From: Artemia franciscana
Lineage: Eukaryota > Arthropoda > Branchiopoda > Anostraca > Artemiidae
Length of the DNA: 64,000 nt
Direction of reading: 5' to 3'
Assembly: GCF_032884065.1 (NCBI RefSeq)
Contig: NC_088879.1
Coordinates: 20,260,038-20,324,037 of the forward strand
In this document: positions 1 through 11,430 of the stretch, one piece after another
Layout: the number at the start of each line of letters is the position of its first letter
How positions within the stretch are numbered: position 1 is the first letter of the stretch
Made by a program: the position numbers and the translations under genes
The notes under the pieces: model-generated
Database searches by the model: none
Told to the model about the DNA's origin: nothing
Seen by the model: only the letters and a program-made list of their open reading frames with translations

Positions 1-452
1 ATACGAATATAGAAGTTCGTTACGTAAGTTAATTTGTAAGTTACGTATATTTTTTACTAAGTTGCCTTTGTTGCCTAATTCTAGTTGCCTTTGTAAGTAA
101 CCGAAAAATTGGAGGACAACTAGGCATCCTCTCCCACCCTTTTCTCAAAATCGTCTCATCAAAACTAAGAGAAAGCCAATTTAGTAAAAAAAAAAAGAAT
201 TAATATGCAAATTTCATTTTAATAATTTATCTGCGGAGAGCCAAAATCAAACATGCATTAATTAAAAAACGTTCAGAAATTAAATAAAAAAAACAAGTTT
301 TTTTACTGAAAGTAAGGAGCGACATTAAAACTTAAAACGAACAGAAATTACTCCGTGTATGAAAGGGGATCTTCCCTCCTCAGCGTCCCGCTCTTTACGC
401 TAAGGCTATTTACTGTTTTATAAAGTAGAATTGAGAGAAAGAGTCAAACTTG
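1..452 (+). repeat. 3' part of a family A element, truncated by the window edge
   Basis: This stretch matches, in the same order, the last ~600 bases of the complete family A copies at 16730-18270 and 59951-61616: the AGTTGCCTTT/AAGTAACCGAAAAATTGGA segment, a segment with GCGGAGAGCCAAAATCAAAC, then the left arm of the tail palindrome (AGTAAGGAGCGACATTAAAA at about 311). The right arm of the palindrome is missing; similarity stops near 452. No coding potential. Confidence 0.75.
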
Positions 453-1529
453 TTTGGGCAAAATTGATGTTTTGTGGCATTAAATAGCAGAAGCCCCACT
501 TTTCTGTGGCATGATCTCTTTTGTTGCTGAAAAGGGGCTGTAGATAAGGTGATTTCTGCTCAAACGAGCCATTTCCCAACATTCTACGACCGCGGCTTCG
601 ATACAATCACCCCTGGAAAGAAAGGGGCCACATCAAATTACCTACAAAAAAAGTGATCTTCCTTGTTGTTAAAGGGAGATCTTTCCCCTGTAATTTTTTT
701 GTGTAGAGTTTTGGATCACGGTGATTCCATTGATGTTCTCTTCATTTCGATATGACATCATTTTCGAAGGGTTTGGACTCTTTTTAGAAGTTCCAACAAA
801 TTATTTGTTTTAAGGCTAGCCTAAGCAATAATTACCATTCCTGAAACAGCTTCAGAAGGCAATTTTGTTTCAAGAGACATTTTTTTCCAAAAAGAGTTTA
901 GATTTTCGGTTACTATAGGCTGTGGATAGCTCTTTACGAGGTTGCAGCATCACTGTAACCATGATTACAAATGTCTCTGGAAATTGGTAGAATACGCTAA
1001 ATACATAAATAGATTTTGTGTTTTAATTTTGCCTTTAACTTCACGAGCAGGTCACATCAAAGGGGTCAATACAGGCTCTAGTTGAAAAATGTCTATATGA
1101 ATGCACTCTAGCCTGCTGTTAGTGATAGACATCCTTTTTTCTCCTTTTTTTTATTTCAAACCTCTGCTCCCGGTAGCTTTAATTAACTAAAATTAGGGCG
1201 GGGAGTATTTTTTTTACAGCGAAAATACCAAAAAACTGATTTTTCAATGACAATACTAAAAATGTTATTTTTTAAATTGTAGTGGGAAACAAATGATATA
1301 ATGGTACGAGCCACCACCCCCTCCAAAAAAGAAGAGGAAAAAAGACGCCACTGCCCTGTTCAACTCATAAGCGTAATAAATATGAAGCAGTATTTATTAA
1401 AGAATGTGTTCGAAATTTGATTCCTTGATTCTGATTGAAACAAAGTTTAAAAATTGAGAACTTTACTCATTGTATGACTGCAAACTCTTGAAAAGACTTT
1501 TATATTCTGATATCTTCAATGTTTTCGAT
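453..1529. other. Intergenic stretch, nothing recognised
   Basis: AT-rich sequence with many stops in all frames. I see no conserved protein, RNA gene or clear repeat boundary here. Confidence 0.5.
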
Positions 1530-3340
1530 GCGCACATGAAGGGTATTACGTATTGACGATGCACACGTGGGTGTTACGTAATACTTTAAGAGATTTTTTT
1601 CCTTCAGAATTTTTCTTTCCTTTTTTTTCTTTTTCAGGGACCCTTTATAATCCAAAATTTTTTTGTCTGCTTCCGGATTCAAAATACATCCCCCAATGGG
1701 ACTGTGTGCCAGACAGCTTGACCAAGCAGCAATTGACGATATTTTGATATCAGGGAATGTCTTCTACGTGATAGCCTATTCCACCTACGTAGAATTCTCT
1801 GCCCGTTTTCTAGAACGATTAAATGGATCGCATGTTTCCAACCCTTTTTCCATTGATTTTTGCTCTATTAGAGGCACCTGCCTGTTACATTCAATTAACT
1901 TAAATATTTATACTATAAAGACTATGCAAGAGCCAAGACTATGTACATTCACACCACCGTGGCAATGCGGCTAACCCACCCTAGAAAGCAATTTCAGAGG
2001 GGAGGTTGTTATTAGAAGTAAATTTCAGCCATATTAGGAGATATTTCTGGGAGGTTTTAATGAGAATGCCTCGTTTCTTTCACTGGGTTTTAGATCTCAC
2101 TTCCCCTCTGCCGAATAAATTCTTGTAACGCCTCACACCTTAACTTTAAGCTTTTAGAACGGGTTAGTCCAAGGCTATTCACGTCATCGTTGCAAACTAT
2201 GGATGACACATGGCACTCTCTGGCACCCTTCATGATTCCAAAGGCAATTTTCAGATATTTTCACAACAAAAATATGCTTTAAATCCATTGGTTTGTGTTT
2301 TAGCAATCCCCCCCAACGTTATCCCTCGTTGGCTATTCATGCCACCGTGGCAACTCAAGGTAGCACATGACACCCTCTGGCACCCTTCATCATTGCTAAG
2401 ACATCTTTTCAGGTATTTACTTGTTAAAAATATGCTTAAATCCATTGAATCGTGTTTTTGTAAGCCACCCTCAACGTGATGAACCATGTCAATTCACATC
2501 ACCTTGCCAAACTATGACTGGCTATCTGGCATCCTCTGGCACGCCTTATCTTTACTAAGGCATTTTTCCGGCATTTTCATGCTTTAAATCCGTTGGTTGG
2601 TGTTTTCGCATCCTAAACTTGATGTACCATGTCGTTCACGCCACCGTGCCACACTATGTATGGCCCTTTGGCACCCTCTCATCATTCCTAAGACATTTTG
2701 CAGATATTTTCATGTTAAAATCATGCTTTAGATCCATTGGCTCTTGTTTTCGCAAGCCAACCTTCCGTGATACATCATGTCAATTCACGCCACCGTGGCA
2801 CACTATGGCTGGCCCGTGACATCCTTATGATACATGTTATCATTCCTAAATAGTTTTCCAGATATTTTCTTGATAATATTATACTTTAAATCCATTGGTT
2901 CGTGTTTTTGCAAGCCACCCTTCAACGTGATGCGCCCCATGGCAGTTCACGTCACCGTGGCAACATGTACTTGGCATTATAACCTCTAAAAAAAAGTGCC
3001 TCTTTTTTCATCGTTTGCGGGTTTCCCATTTTTAAAATGTGATTTTGTTAGTATTAAGATTTAAATTCATGGAATGTAACAGGTAGGTGCATCTGCTAGA
3101 AAGAGGGCAGGGAATTTTCCGTGTGTGGAATAGGTTATCAAGTACAAGGTATTCCCATAATCAAATATCATCAATTGCTTGTCAGTCCAGCTATCGAGCA
3201 CACAGTCCCATTAGGGGGAAATCTCTTTCGAATCCTGAAGTGCACAGAAATCTTTGGATCAATCTCTTTGGAAAAATCTCTTAGAGAATTACGTAACACC
3301 CACGTGTGTATCGTCATTAAGTAATACCCCACTTGTGCGC
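1530..3340. mobile_element. DNA element with ~300-390 bp terminal inverted repeats and a minisatellite core
   Basis: The left end (1530-1917) and the reverse complement of the right end (3042-3340) align along almost their whole length. Outermost is GCGCACA, then GGGTATTAC, then the shared block ACACGTGGGTGTTACGTAAT, then AAGAGATTTTT. Further in are ATGGGACTGTGTGC, CCTATTCCAC and CCTGTTACATTC. The left arm carries about 55 extra bases. Between the arms lies a ~150-bp tandem array. No transposase frame is visible, so it would be non-autonomous. No convincing target-site duplication was found. Fold-back type elements share this layout; family unknown. Confidence 0.7.
2177..2990 (+). repeat. Minisatellite, ~150-bp unit, about 5 copies
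   Basis: The block 'TTCACGCCACCGTGGCA ... CTCTGGCACCCT ... TTTAAATCCATTGG ... GCAAGCCACC' recurs with anchor points near 2304, 2460, 2608, 2752 and 2911, a spacing of 144-159 bases. Units differ by many substitutions, so the array is not recent. It forms the core of the 1530-3340 element. The frames open across it do not look like a real protein. Confidence 0.8.
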
Positions 3341-4029
3341 TATCCTCAGTTACAACCCAGTTACTAAGCTGGATTGAGTACTTGCGTTTATAATATTTAA
3401 GGTTTTTGTATTATGGTTCATAATAAAATTTTATTTTAATGTTATTTTACGCAGGTGTAATCTCAACATAAATATTATTATTTGCTGTCCACCTTTTTCT
3501 GAACCAATCCATATCAACATTGCTAATATGATTTTTATTTTAAAATTTAAACACGATAAAATTTTACAGTTTTCTGTATAATTTTGAGGTCCTGGTTCAA
3601 TGTGGTCCAATCAAGGCTGTATCCGGGGCGGCATAAATTTAAAATTCCCTCCTCCCCCAATTTTTTGCCAAAATGCAACAAAATTGATATAAATAAATTT
3701 AATGCGTTTCTTAAAGTTTTATTTTGTTCCACTCCCCCAAAATAAAATCCTGGATGTGCCCTTGGGTACAATTGTTATTTTTTATGAACAGTACAATTTT
3801 TTTGGTACATTTGGGTTTTGCTTGATTGTTTCATACTCGGATATACATGCAAACTTTGGTTTATCGAAAATGTTCTTCTAATTTTGGTAAATGTTTAATC
3901 TGCTGATCAAATGGTACAAATAAACCTCTTGCGATACAATATTGGTAAAATAAAAATAGTACAGTCTATTTCAAAGCGTTGGCAACGCTGCTCCATACAT
4001 AGATTCTGACTTTTCTCTTTGTATTTTAG

Positions 4030-4173
4030 ATGACAATCTTAAGGATCGTATAAGAGGTAAGCCAATACAAACAAAGATCTACAAAGATGGTGCTGGTCTT
4101 GGATTTAGTCTTGAAGGAGGAAAAGACTCGCCCACTGGGGACAGGCCACTAACCATCAAAAAAATATTTACTG
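4030..4173 (+). CDS. PDZ gene, penultimate exon
   Basis: Acceptor AG at 4028-4029, donor GT at 4174. The exon opens with the last two bases of a split codon, so a further exon must exist upstream. It codes from [10 protein letters not shown] to KKIFT, including the GLGF loop. The ATG at its first bases is in the wrong frame and is not a start. Confidence 0.85.
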
Positions 4174-5818
4174 GTAATTTTATCCTTATTCATTTCATTC
4201 ACTAATGCCAGATTGTGCCAATTTCAGCTATTTAGACGAGTAATATTCTAATTTGGCTGGCCAAAGTATCACAGAGAGGCAAAACCTATCAGGGATGTTA
4301 ATGAAAAATATAGCAACCAAATTGGAAATTTATAAGTCTTTGGCATAAATTAAGCGTAAGGATTATCTCTATAACTAAATATGATGCTAAGGCAAAACTA
4401 ATCGACCCGCCCTAAGCCAAAGAAGATTTTGATTAATTTCAATGTTTTTTAATGTGTATTTTACTGGTTTGAAACCGATTAGCTATGGATGAGTTACCTG
4501 GCAAGATGTTGCAATAAAACTTCTCTACATATAACCGTAGCATCAGAGGCCATAATGCTGTGTAATTTGGCCATAATCATATACGCGGTCTATAAGAACA
4601 AAAAATTTGTCATTACTGACCCATATAGTGAAGTTTCATGTGATCAAGTTGTTTCCTTTGTGGCTTCACAAATTTATGCACAGTAGTGCCTAGCTGTGTT
4701 CCAGTTATTGGAAGAAGATTTGGGTACTTTTCGTGGTTGGAAGGAGGCTGCCCGATGCCTCAAAAATGAATTTTTGAGCATCGGCATAACTAAATGCCGA
4801 TCGGCGAACTGACAACATTTATTGAACTCTAATATGTTTCTGTAAAGCAAAAGCCAAACTTTAGCGTAAAGAGTGGGGGTTTGAAAGGGTGGCAGTCACA
4901 TACAAAAAGTTTTGAATTGCGGACACATTGTAAGTTTTAATGTCAATTTGTATGTAATTTCAATTAAAAAGATTTTTTAATAAGAATTTTGTGTACAGAC
5001 CCAGTTACATTTTCGATATTGGAACAATTTTAGGTCTAAATATTACGAATTTTAGGCTTAAATATTTTAGTTAATAATAATTTGAACGGCTAAAATATTT
5101 TCCTTGCTCTAAGAAAGAGTCCTCAGCCTTGAATCATGGTTGCCAACTGCTGATGTCCAAAAAGAGTGCAAATTAAGGCCAAAAAGAATGAGTTTTGCTA
5201 AAAAAGAATGCAAGTAAAAAAATTTGTATACGAACAGTTGCCGGTGCTTGCACCGGCCACTGTTGCAACCGGCAAGTAAAAAATAGTGTATTTCAAACGA
5301 AGTGTGTGCAAGTTGGTAACTCTATTCCTTGGATTAATTACACTTCTGACGAAGTTGCCAACTACTGACGTTCTAAGTGAATGAAACCTAACACCCAAAG
5401 AGAGTAATTTCACTGTTCCACATCACCTCTGACGTAAAAAAGAGTGCATTTCAAACAAAAAGTGTGCAAGCTGGTAACCCTATTCCTTGGGTTATTCTGA
5501 TGAAGTTGGCAACAGTTGGCAACTTTTGACGAAGTTGCCAACTGAACTTAAAGTCTTCTGAGCTGCTTCGCTCGGAAAATTCTCTTTATTCTTTGTAACT
5601 ATACAAAATACTTAAATATTTTTTTTTCTTTGGAAGGTGGTGCTGCAGACAAATGTGGAATCATTCAAGTTGGTGACCAAATTGTGGCTGTAAACGGGAT
5701 CGACATGAGGAATATGTCAAGACTGGAAGCGTGGAACTTTATGAAAAAATTGCCAGATGGTGAAGTGCAACTTACTGTAGCCCAGCTACAACGAAAACCT
5801 GCCTGTGATAGCCTTTAA
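4030..5818 (+). CDS. C-terminal PDZ domain of a pro-IL-16/PDZD2-like scaffold protein (last two exons)
   Basis: Two exons, 4030-4173 and 5637-5818, join in phase (1 nt + 2 nt make a Gly codon). The first has a TTTTAG acceptor and a GTAATT donor; the second follows an AG acceptor and ends in TAA. Together they give the last 107 residues. The PDZ domain starts around residue 16 of this piece. It has the carboxylate-binding loop [12 protein letters not shown], then [29 protein letters not shown] and LEAWNF..LPDG. This pattern ([26 protein letters not shown]) is closest to the terminal PDZ domain of pro-interleukin-16 and its relative PDZD2. PDZ domains bind C-terminal peptides of membrane proteins or scaffold partners. 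The protein ends 18 residues after LPDG. Upstream exons lie outside the window, so the full domain set is unknown. The 1.46 kb intron is full of repeats. Confidence 0.88.
4840..5035 (+). repeat. Short decayed fragment of family A
   Basis: Contains CAAACTTTAGCGTAAAGAG followed by text similar to the palindrome tail of the complete family A copies. It lies in the last intron of the PDZ gene. Boundaries are approximate. Confidence 0.4.
5100..5560 (+). repeat. Local duplications in the last PDZ-gene intron
   Basis: The block 'AAGAGTGCA...GTGTGCAAGTTGGTAAC...TATTCCTTGG...TTCTGACGAAGTTGCCAACT' occurs near 5285-5360 and again near 5440-5535, with an older partial copy near 5135-5215. It also holds the short palindrome CCGGTGCTTGCACCGG near 5241. 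Origin unknown. Confidence 0.6.
5637..5818 (+). CDS. PDZ gene, last exon
   Basis: Acceptor AG at 5635-5636, in phase with the exon above. It codes from GGAADKCG to the stop after KPACDSL, covering the second half of the PDZ fold (beta4 to beta6). Confidence 0.87.
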
Positions 5819-6407
5819 TGTCATTTTCATAAACAAGGCCATTTTAGAAAAGTTGCATTTAGTTGATTTTCACACTTGACCGAGTGAGCATTTTTGTATC
5901 CCTTTTCTTGGCGAAGAAGAAGTTGACCTAAAACTTCAACATATTACAATTGTTGAGACTTGCTTTGTGTATACCAGTGAACAACGTTATATTCTGTATA
6001 TCGACATGTGTTATTTATGGATGCTTTATTTTTAATCTTATGTGCTTCTCAGAAAATATATATATGATTCGAGTAACATTTGTTGCAAGCTGCTAAATTA
6101 CTGATTGGTTTTGCGCGACTGGATGAACCTATAATGAATCCAAACTAGATGGTGCTTGGGTATGTCGATTTCAAAGAAGTTTAAAGTGTTTTTTTCCCCG
6201 AAACTAAAAATGACAATCCTTAAAATCTGTAACTGGGATCATTGTTTTTCTTATTCTTATTTATTTATTTTTCCTGGCAAAAGAATGTTTTACTATTTTT
6301 ATTCATATTAATGTTTTAATTTTAACATCCACTTCTTGTCTCCTCTGATGTATGATCATCACTTTTATTTTGATCATTTATTCTTCTTTTTCCCTCTGGT
6401 GAGGAAG

Positions 6408-6413
6408 AATAAA
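6408..6413 (+). terminator. Candidate poly(A) signal of the PDZ gene
   Basis: AATAAA about 590 bases after the stop codon, in an AT-rich 3' region followed by T-rich sequence. No transcript data, so only a candidate. Confidence 0.4.
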
Positions 6414-6419
6414 CCTAAT

Positions 6420-7097
6420 GAAAATAATACAACTTAAGGAAATTCTATGCTGCTTACATAATTTTATTTATAGGTGTACCGGTGAAAAAAATTATTTTCT
6501 ATTTTATGGGCATATACTTTCATAAACGCTTTGCGTTTGATGTTCCATACTTTTCTTAAATGATAGATATTTTAATACAATTTTGCTTCAGTTATTTCTC
6601 TTTTCTTTTTGTGGAAGAAACTGAAACTAAAATTGACTACACAATTATTTTTCCGAGCGACAAATTTGATAATTCAGTCTTTGTAATAATCATTTAATCT
6701 TCTTCTTCCTGTTCAGGAAAAAGTCAAATTATAACACACAAGTTTTCTTTACAGTATCTGAAATGACAACTTTTAAATAGCAAAAGTTCATGTCTAGGAA
6801 GTGAACAAAATATTTTGCAAAAATCACTAATAATTGCCATGATTACTCATCACGAGAGAGATAGAGAATGAAGTCACTTTGAAAGTGACTAATCACAAGA
6901 GAAAGATTACAATGATAAAGATTAGAGCCAAAGGTGGCAAGTTTTTCTTCATTCAAAAGTGGAATAGATTATGATTCTATTGAGTCAAAGAATAAAGAGG
7001 AAATAATTTTGAAATCTAAAGTTGGTTAAAATTTTAAAAAATTAAATAAATTTTCTATTTGACATTTAAAGAAAAGCAGGATCATATTCTATAAATC
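6420..7097. other. Intergenic stretch, nothing recognised
   Basis: AT-rich, no conserved protein or RNA gene seen. Contains a short local repeat of AGAGAAAG/AAAGTGACT around 6850-6905. Confidence 0.4.
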
Positions 7098-7343
7098 GTT
7101 AGTCGGGTATCAAAAGGTCGTATTCCATAATTGTAAATTTTCAGAAGAGCAAAAAAATCACGTTTTTTTATTACTCCTCCGCTAACCAAAAAACAAAAAC
7201 GGATCGATATGTATTGATTTTACATATAATCTGTTTTTGTTTTACGGTTATCAGAGGAGGAATAAAAAAGTTGCGAGGCTACTTTTTTGCTCTTGTGAAA
7301 ATTTATAATTATGAAGATACGATCTTTTGATACCTGACTGATG
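7098..7343. mobile_element. Fold-back element (near-palindrome, ~115-bp arms)
   Basis: The sequence from GTCGGGTATCAAAAGGTCGT reads almost as the reverse complement of the sequence ending in ACGATCTTTTGATACCTGAC. Inner matches include AGAGCAAAAAA, TTATTACTCCTCC and CAAAAAC(G/A)GAT, with a short centre near 7215. No open frame. Probably a MITE-like or fold-back element; target duplication not evident. Confidence 0.7.
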
Positions 7344-7649
7344 AAATGTATATTAGCACTTGAGGATATTTATTAAGTGGATGCAATGAGGAGTGTGTGC
7401 AATGGAGTCTCATTATAAGACTGTGATCTCGTATGTTTGGATATATATCTGTCCCATATTTTTCTTTTATGTTTCTTATTATTACTTTTTCTTGTTTACT
7501 ATCATAATTGTATTTTTCAAGTGTATATTATGATGCAAACCTGTATTAAACTTATATTCCAATGATGCGTTTTATTCCTTACTAGTAATATTTAAAATAT
7601 GACTGAAATTATTACTTTAAAAGAGTAAAACCATTAGATTGAAAACTAT

Positions 7650-7725
7650 AAGAGAACAATAAGAGAACCGTAAGAAGAAGCATAAGAATAACCATAAGAA
7701 AAACCATAAGAAGAACCATAAGATT
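7650..7725 (+). repeat. Short tandem repeat, 12-18 bp units
   Basis: Imperfect repeats of 'AACCATAAGAAG', about five units. Confidence 0.65.
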
Positions 7726-9177
7726 ACGAAGACTACGAAACTTTTCGCATGGATTCGTTAATATTTATTAACTGATGCTCGTAGATTTGTAAACTACATC
7801 GCCATGATATTCCTATTTCTACGAGATCAATTGGAAAGCCTAGGGATTCTTTTCAGTTTCTGGCTTGTTTATTATCTTTACTGATATTTTACTGTTTTCA
7901 TAGAGCGTGCTAGTGACTTTAACATAATTACGTGGAGATCCTCGACGAGTGTTATTTTATTACACTTTGCTTCTCTCAAAACCGAGTTTGAGTTTATATC
8001 GCGTAGAAGAGAAACGTTCTGAAGGGAGAGTTGATGAATCAAAGAATGATGCTTGAAGGAATTTCATTCAATTGGTTGCTGTAAGTATGATAGGAATCAA
8101 AACGGTTGTCATTAAACAAATGGTAAATAGTTATTCCATGATCAATATTGCCATTAGCCCCACTGTTATGTGATGTTATGTGACAACATATATGTGAACT
8201 GCTAGTTATTGTTACCTACGGAAGTTCCATCAGGTAAGGTTGCAAGGATAATGCCACCCTTATAATAAATATATAATATATTAATACTATATAAAACAGG
8301 GTAACACTTTAAAACCACTATACTTACACTAGACGAGAGGATTTATCTTTCCTAACATATGTTTTAGCTATGTTTTCGTATCTAAAAGAGACACTGAATC
8401 AGTCACCGAATTTCACTGTTATTAGTGAAATAATTTGTACTGAAGTCATAAGGAATAGCCTTCATAAGAGAATCATAAAGGTTGTGATCCACATATTAGT
8501 TTGACTTATATACTCCAAGATATGATGCTAATTGAAGAAAGTGCCAAATAAAAATTGTGACTTCCAGCAGATGATTGTAATAATTGGTGAGCTACATGTA
8601 ATCAGAGAAGAATTCTTTAACGACCACCTAATAGCAACATAATTGCAGGGAATGTCAGCTTTTCAGATGTTTGTGACATAATCAATGACCCACAGTGGAG
8701 TCGTAAGTGAAGCTGAAACCCTAACATCTTCTTAATATGTTGGCGCTAGTTACGAATAATTTCTCTGTGAAGTTGCTGACTTGTGTATCCAGACGATTGT
8801 GAACACAATAATTTGGGCTTGAGTTTGTTGTCAAAAAGCTTCAGCAAATTTAAGGCCCGGCCAGAAACAAAGCTCTTTTGATTCTTTTCTGTGTTTATCC
8901 CAAACAGTTGAAACAGTTTACAGTATTTGAAGGTCCCGTGGAAAGAAATGACTAAATAACGAAATGTCGAACCTAAGATTTTTATTATGCACCTGGCTCA
9001 TATTAAGTTGCCTCATATTAAGTGGGTTTTGATTTTTAATTAAGCGTTTGGTTTCAAAATCAAATAGACTGAGAAACAATAATATTTATGTTCATTCAAA
9101 ATTTTAATGTTTGTCCTTTTTTCCATCAGAAAAAGTTAGATAATAAGGGTTAATTTTCCTTCGCTTTTTTTAAAATC
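7726..9177. other. Intergenic stretch, nothing recognised
   Basis: AT-rich with stops in every frame. I find no protein homology, RNA gene or repeat boundary that I can support. Confidence 0.45.
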
Positions 9178-9670
9178 AAACAGTTCGTGCTAACAAACTG
9201 TAGTAAGGAGCGACCCGGCTCAATAGTAACCGAAACTCTAAAAAACGAAATTTTGATATCAATAGTTACATCAAAAGAATCTCATTTTAATGCTGATTTT
9301 AAATATATAAGTTTCATCAAGTTTAGACACACCCATCAAAAGTTACGAGCCTGAGAAAATTTGCCTTATTCTAGAAAATGGGGGGGAAACCCCTTAAAAG
9401 TCATAGGATCTTAACGATTCTATCCTGAAAGTAAAACGATAAATCACACCATCAGATTCAACGTATCAGAGGAGTAAAAAACCTTAGCATCACAAAGAAA
9501 CAAACAAATAAACACGCATCCTTGATCTGACTTGTGGCAAAAAATAAGAAATTCCACATTTTTGTAGATAGGAGCTTGCAACTTCTACTGTAGGATCGTA
9601 CCTTCACAAGACTAGAACATACTTTGCCCTTTACTAAAAAAAAATGGCTGTGGATTGCCAGTTTAGTATA
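9178..9670 (+). repeat. Head of a family A-like element with an inverted internal segment
   Basis: Begins with ATCAAACAGTTCG, then AACTGTAGTAAGGAGCGACC and ATTTGCCTTATT, as in the complete family A heads at 16730 and 59951. From about 9460 to 9560 a segment containing AAATTCCACATTTTTGTAG is in the opposite orientation to its counterpart at 60238-60260, so this copy is rearranged. The opening hairpin is imperfect here. Confidence 0.65.
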
Positions 9671-10049
9671 CATGTGCTTATATATTCCTTAATGTTCTAA
9701 TAATTTATTTATATATCAAAGTTTAAAAAGTTAAAAGATTTCAAACGTTTTTTGTCGTTCAGTGTCTTAGGATAAAAGGTTTAGAATGGCTTTTGAGTAT
9801 TCAACGGGAAAATGAACGCAAAGCAGATATAAAAAAAAAAATACAAGATAAAATGAATTTGTTCTAAAATATGATTAATAACTGATAACTATATATTATT
9901 GCTATTATAGCTATTAAGCTATTCTATTAAGAATTTTCTTTTGATGTGCTATATCACTGATATTTTGAAATAGCCATTTGTTCTAAAGCAGTCCAAATAT
10001 GATATAGCAAGGCCTTTTGGATTGACAAAACCCCTCAAAGTGTGGGGGC

Positions 10050-10640
10050 TAGGGTTGTAAGTTATGCACCGGGGGCATATAAGCTTTTTATGGCATGTGT
10101 GGTTGTTTGAACATTAGAATAAGTTCATTTGATTGGGAATGCGTACTTCTAGTTGACTTTTAAGAGTCAAAATTGATGTAAGGCAACTAACCCCTCCTTC
10201 CCTGACAACCTGTTTTCCCCAAAAGCATCCAATCAAAATTGTGAGATGTCTATTTTGCTCACGATAGTCCAAAGAGCATATCACAATGGCTTCAAGGTGG
10301 AAACCATCCTCCAGAGCCGAGGTGCAAGGGTTGTAAAATTTTGGCCCGGACATATAAGGTTCTTATTGAACGGATGGTCGTATAAACTTCGTATCGGATG
10401 GGGCTTATTTGACTGGACTTCGGAAGATCTAGTGCCCTTTTTAAGACTCAAAACTGAAAGGAGGACAACCGGCCTCCCCCCACAATCTTATCATTCCCTA
10501 AAACACATCCAATAAAAATTTTAAGAGAACTGTTTTGTTCAGCATTATTGAAAGGTCCAGTAATCCTGTCTTTGGGATGTCAGCCTCCCCAAGGTTCTCA
10601 GGTTAAGGCCTGTAAGTTTGGCTATTCGTTCACTGCTTAA
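10050..10640 (+). repeat. Diverged units of the 210-bp repeat family
   Basis: Carries the landmarks of the arrays at 11430 and 51080: AGGGTTGTAAGTTATG, GGGGGCATATAAG, GCATCCAATCAAAATT and TCTAGTGCCCTTTTTAAGA. Copies are more divergent than in the arrays. Confidence 0.6.
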
Positions 10641-11430
10641 ATTTAGTACTTGTCACTGGGAAATGTATTCATGTTTGAACTTTATTTTCCAAAAAGACGA
10701 AGGGAAAACATGTGAGCCTTTCAGAGAACGTTGAGGAGATTGCTGAGCTAAATCAAAACAAGTTATGTGTTACGGATTGTCGAAAGGGCGTAACTCATGA
10801 ATGACTGGGTATGTCAATTGGGGACTTTCAGGAAATGATAAAGGACATTATCAAAAAGGGAAAAGTTGCATGCTACCATTGCTACTACAGTCGCGACTAG
10901 TCTCTGGCGTCACTCTTATAACGGAAGGCCGACGCGATTCATTGTTGACCGGAAACATTTATTTTTTGATCAGTCTTTCTCAAATCCCGTCTCTAATTTA
11001 CAAAAGATTTGGGCCTATTTGTGAGGTAAAACTTCGTGAGTCGCTGGCTGGATGATGATCTTCTTTGTTATTCACCAAGAGAAGCAGAAACCTGGTACAA
11101 AGGAAATGGCTCTGGCATTTCAGAACCCTTTTAAAATAGTTAGAATATCTAACAGCTGTGTGTTCCTAACAGGATTAATTATCTAAATTAGTAGTATTTT
11201 TATTCGTAAGAAATTACTGTATACAAAAAGTTAAAAAAATACTCTTCAGGCAGACTTCAGAAGTATGTTAGAACTGCGGGATGTGGCTACACTTATCGTG
11301 AATGAAAATCAACTTATCCACTCTGTGTGGACTGAGGCCGTTTTTCTTCAACATCACTATCAGGGCTACCACCGAAAATAGTCTTCTGCGGTCACACTAG
11401 TCGCAGGAATAGACAATAACTCGACGCTTC
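10641..11430. other. Unassigned stretch between repeat blocks
   Basis: No recognised gene. An 84-codon open frame at 10801-11055 resembles nothing I know and may be part of a larger repetitive element. Confidence 0.35.
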
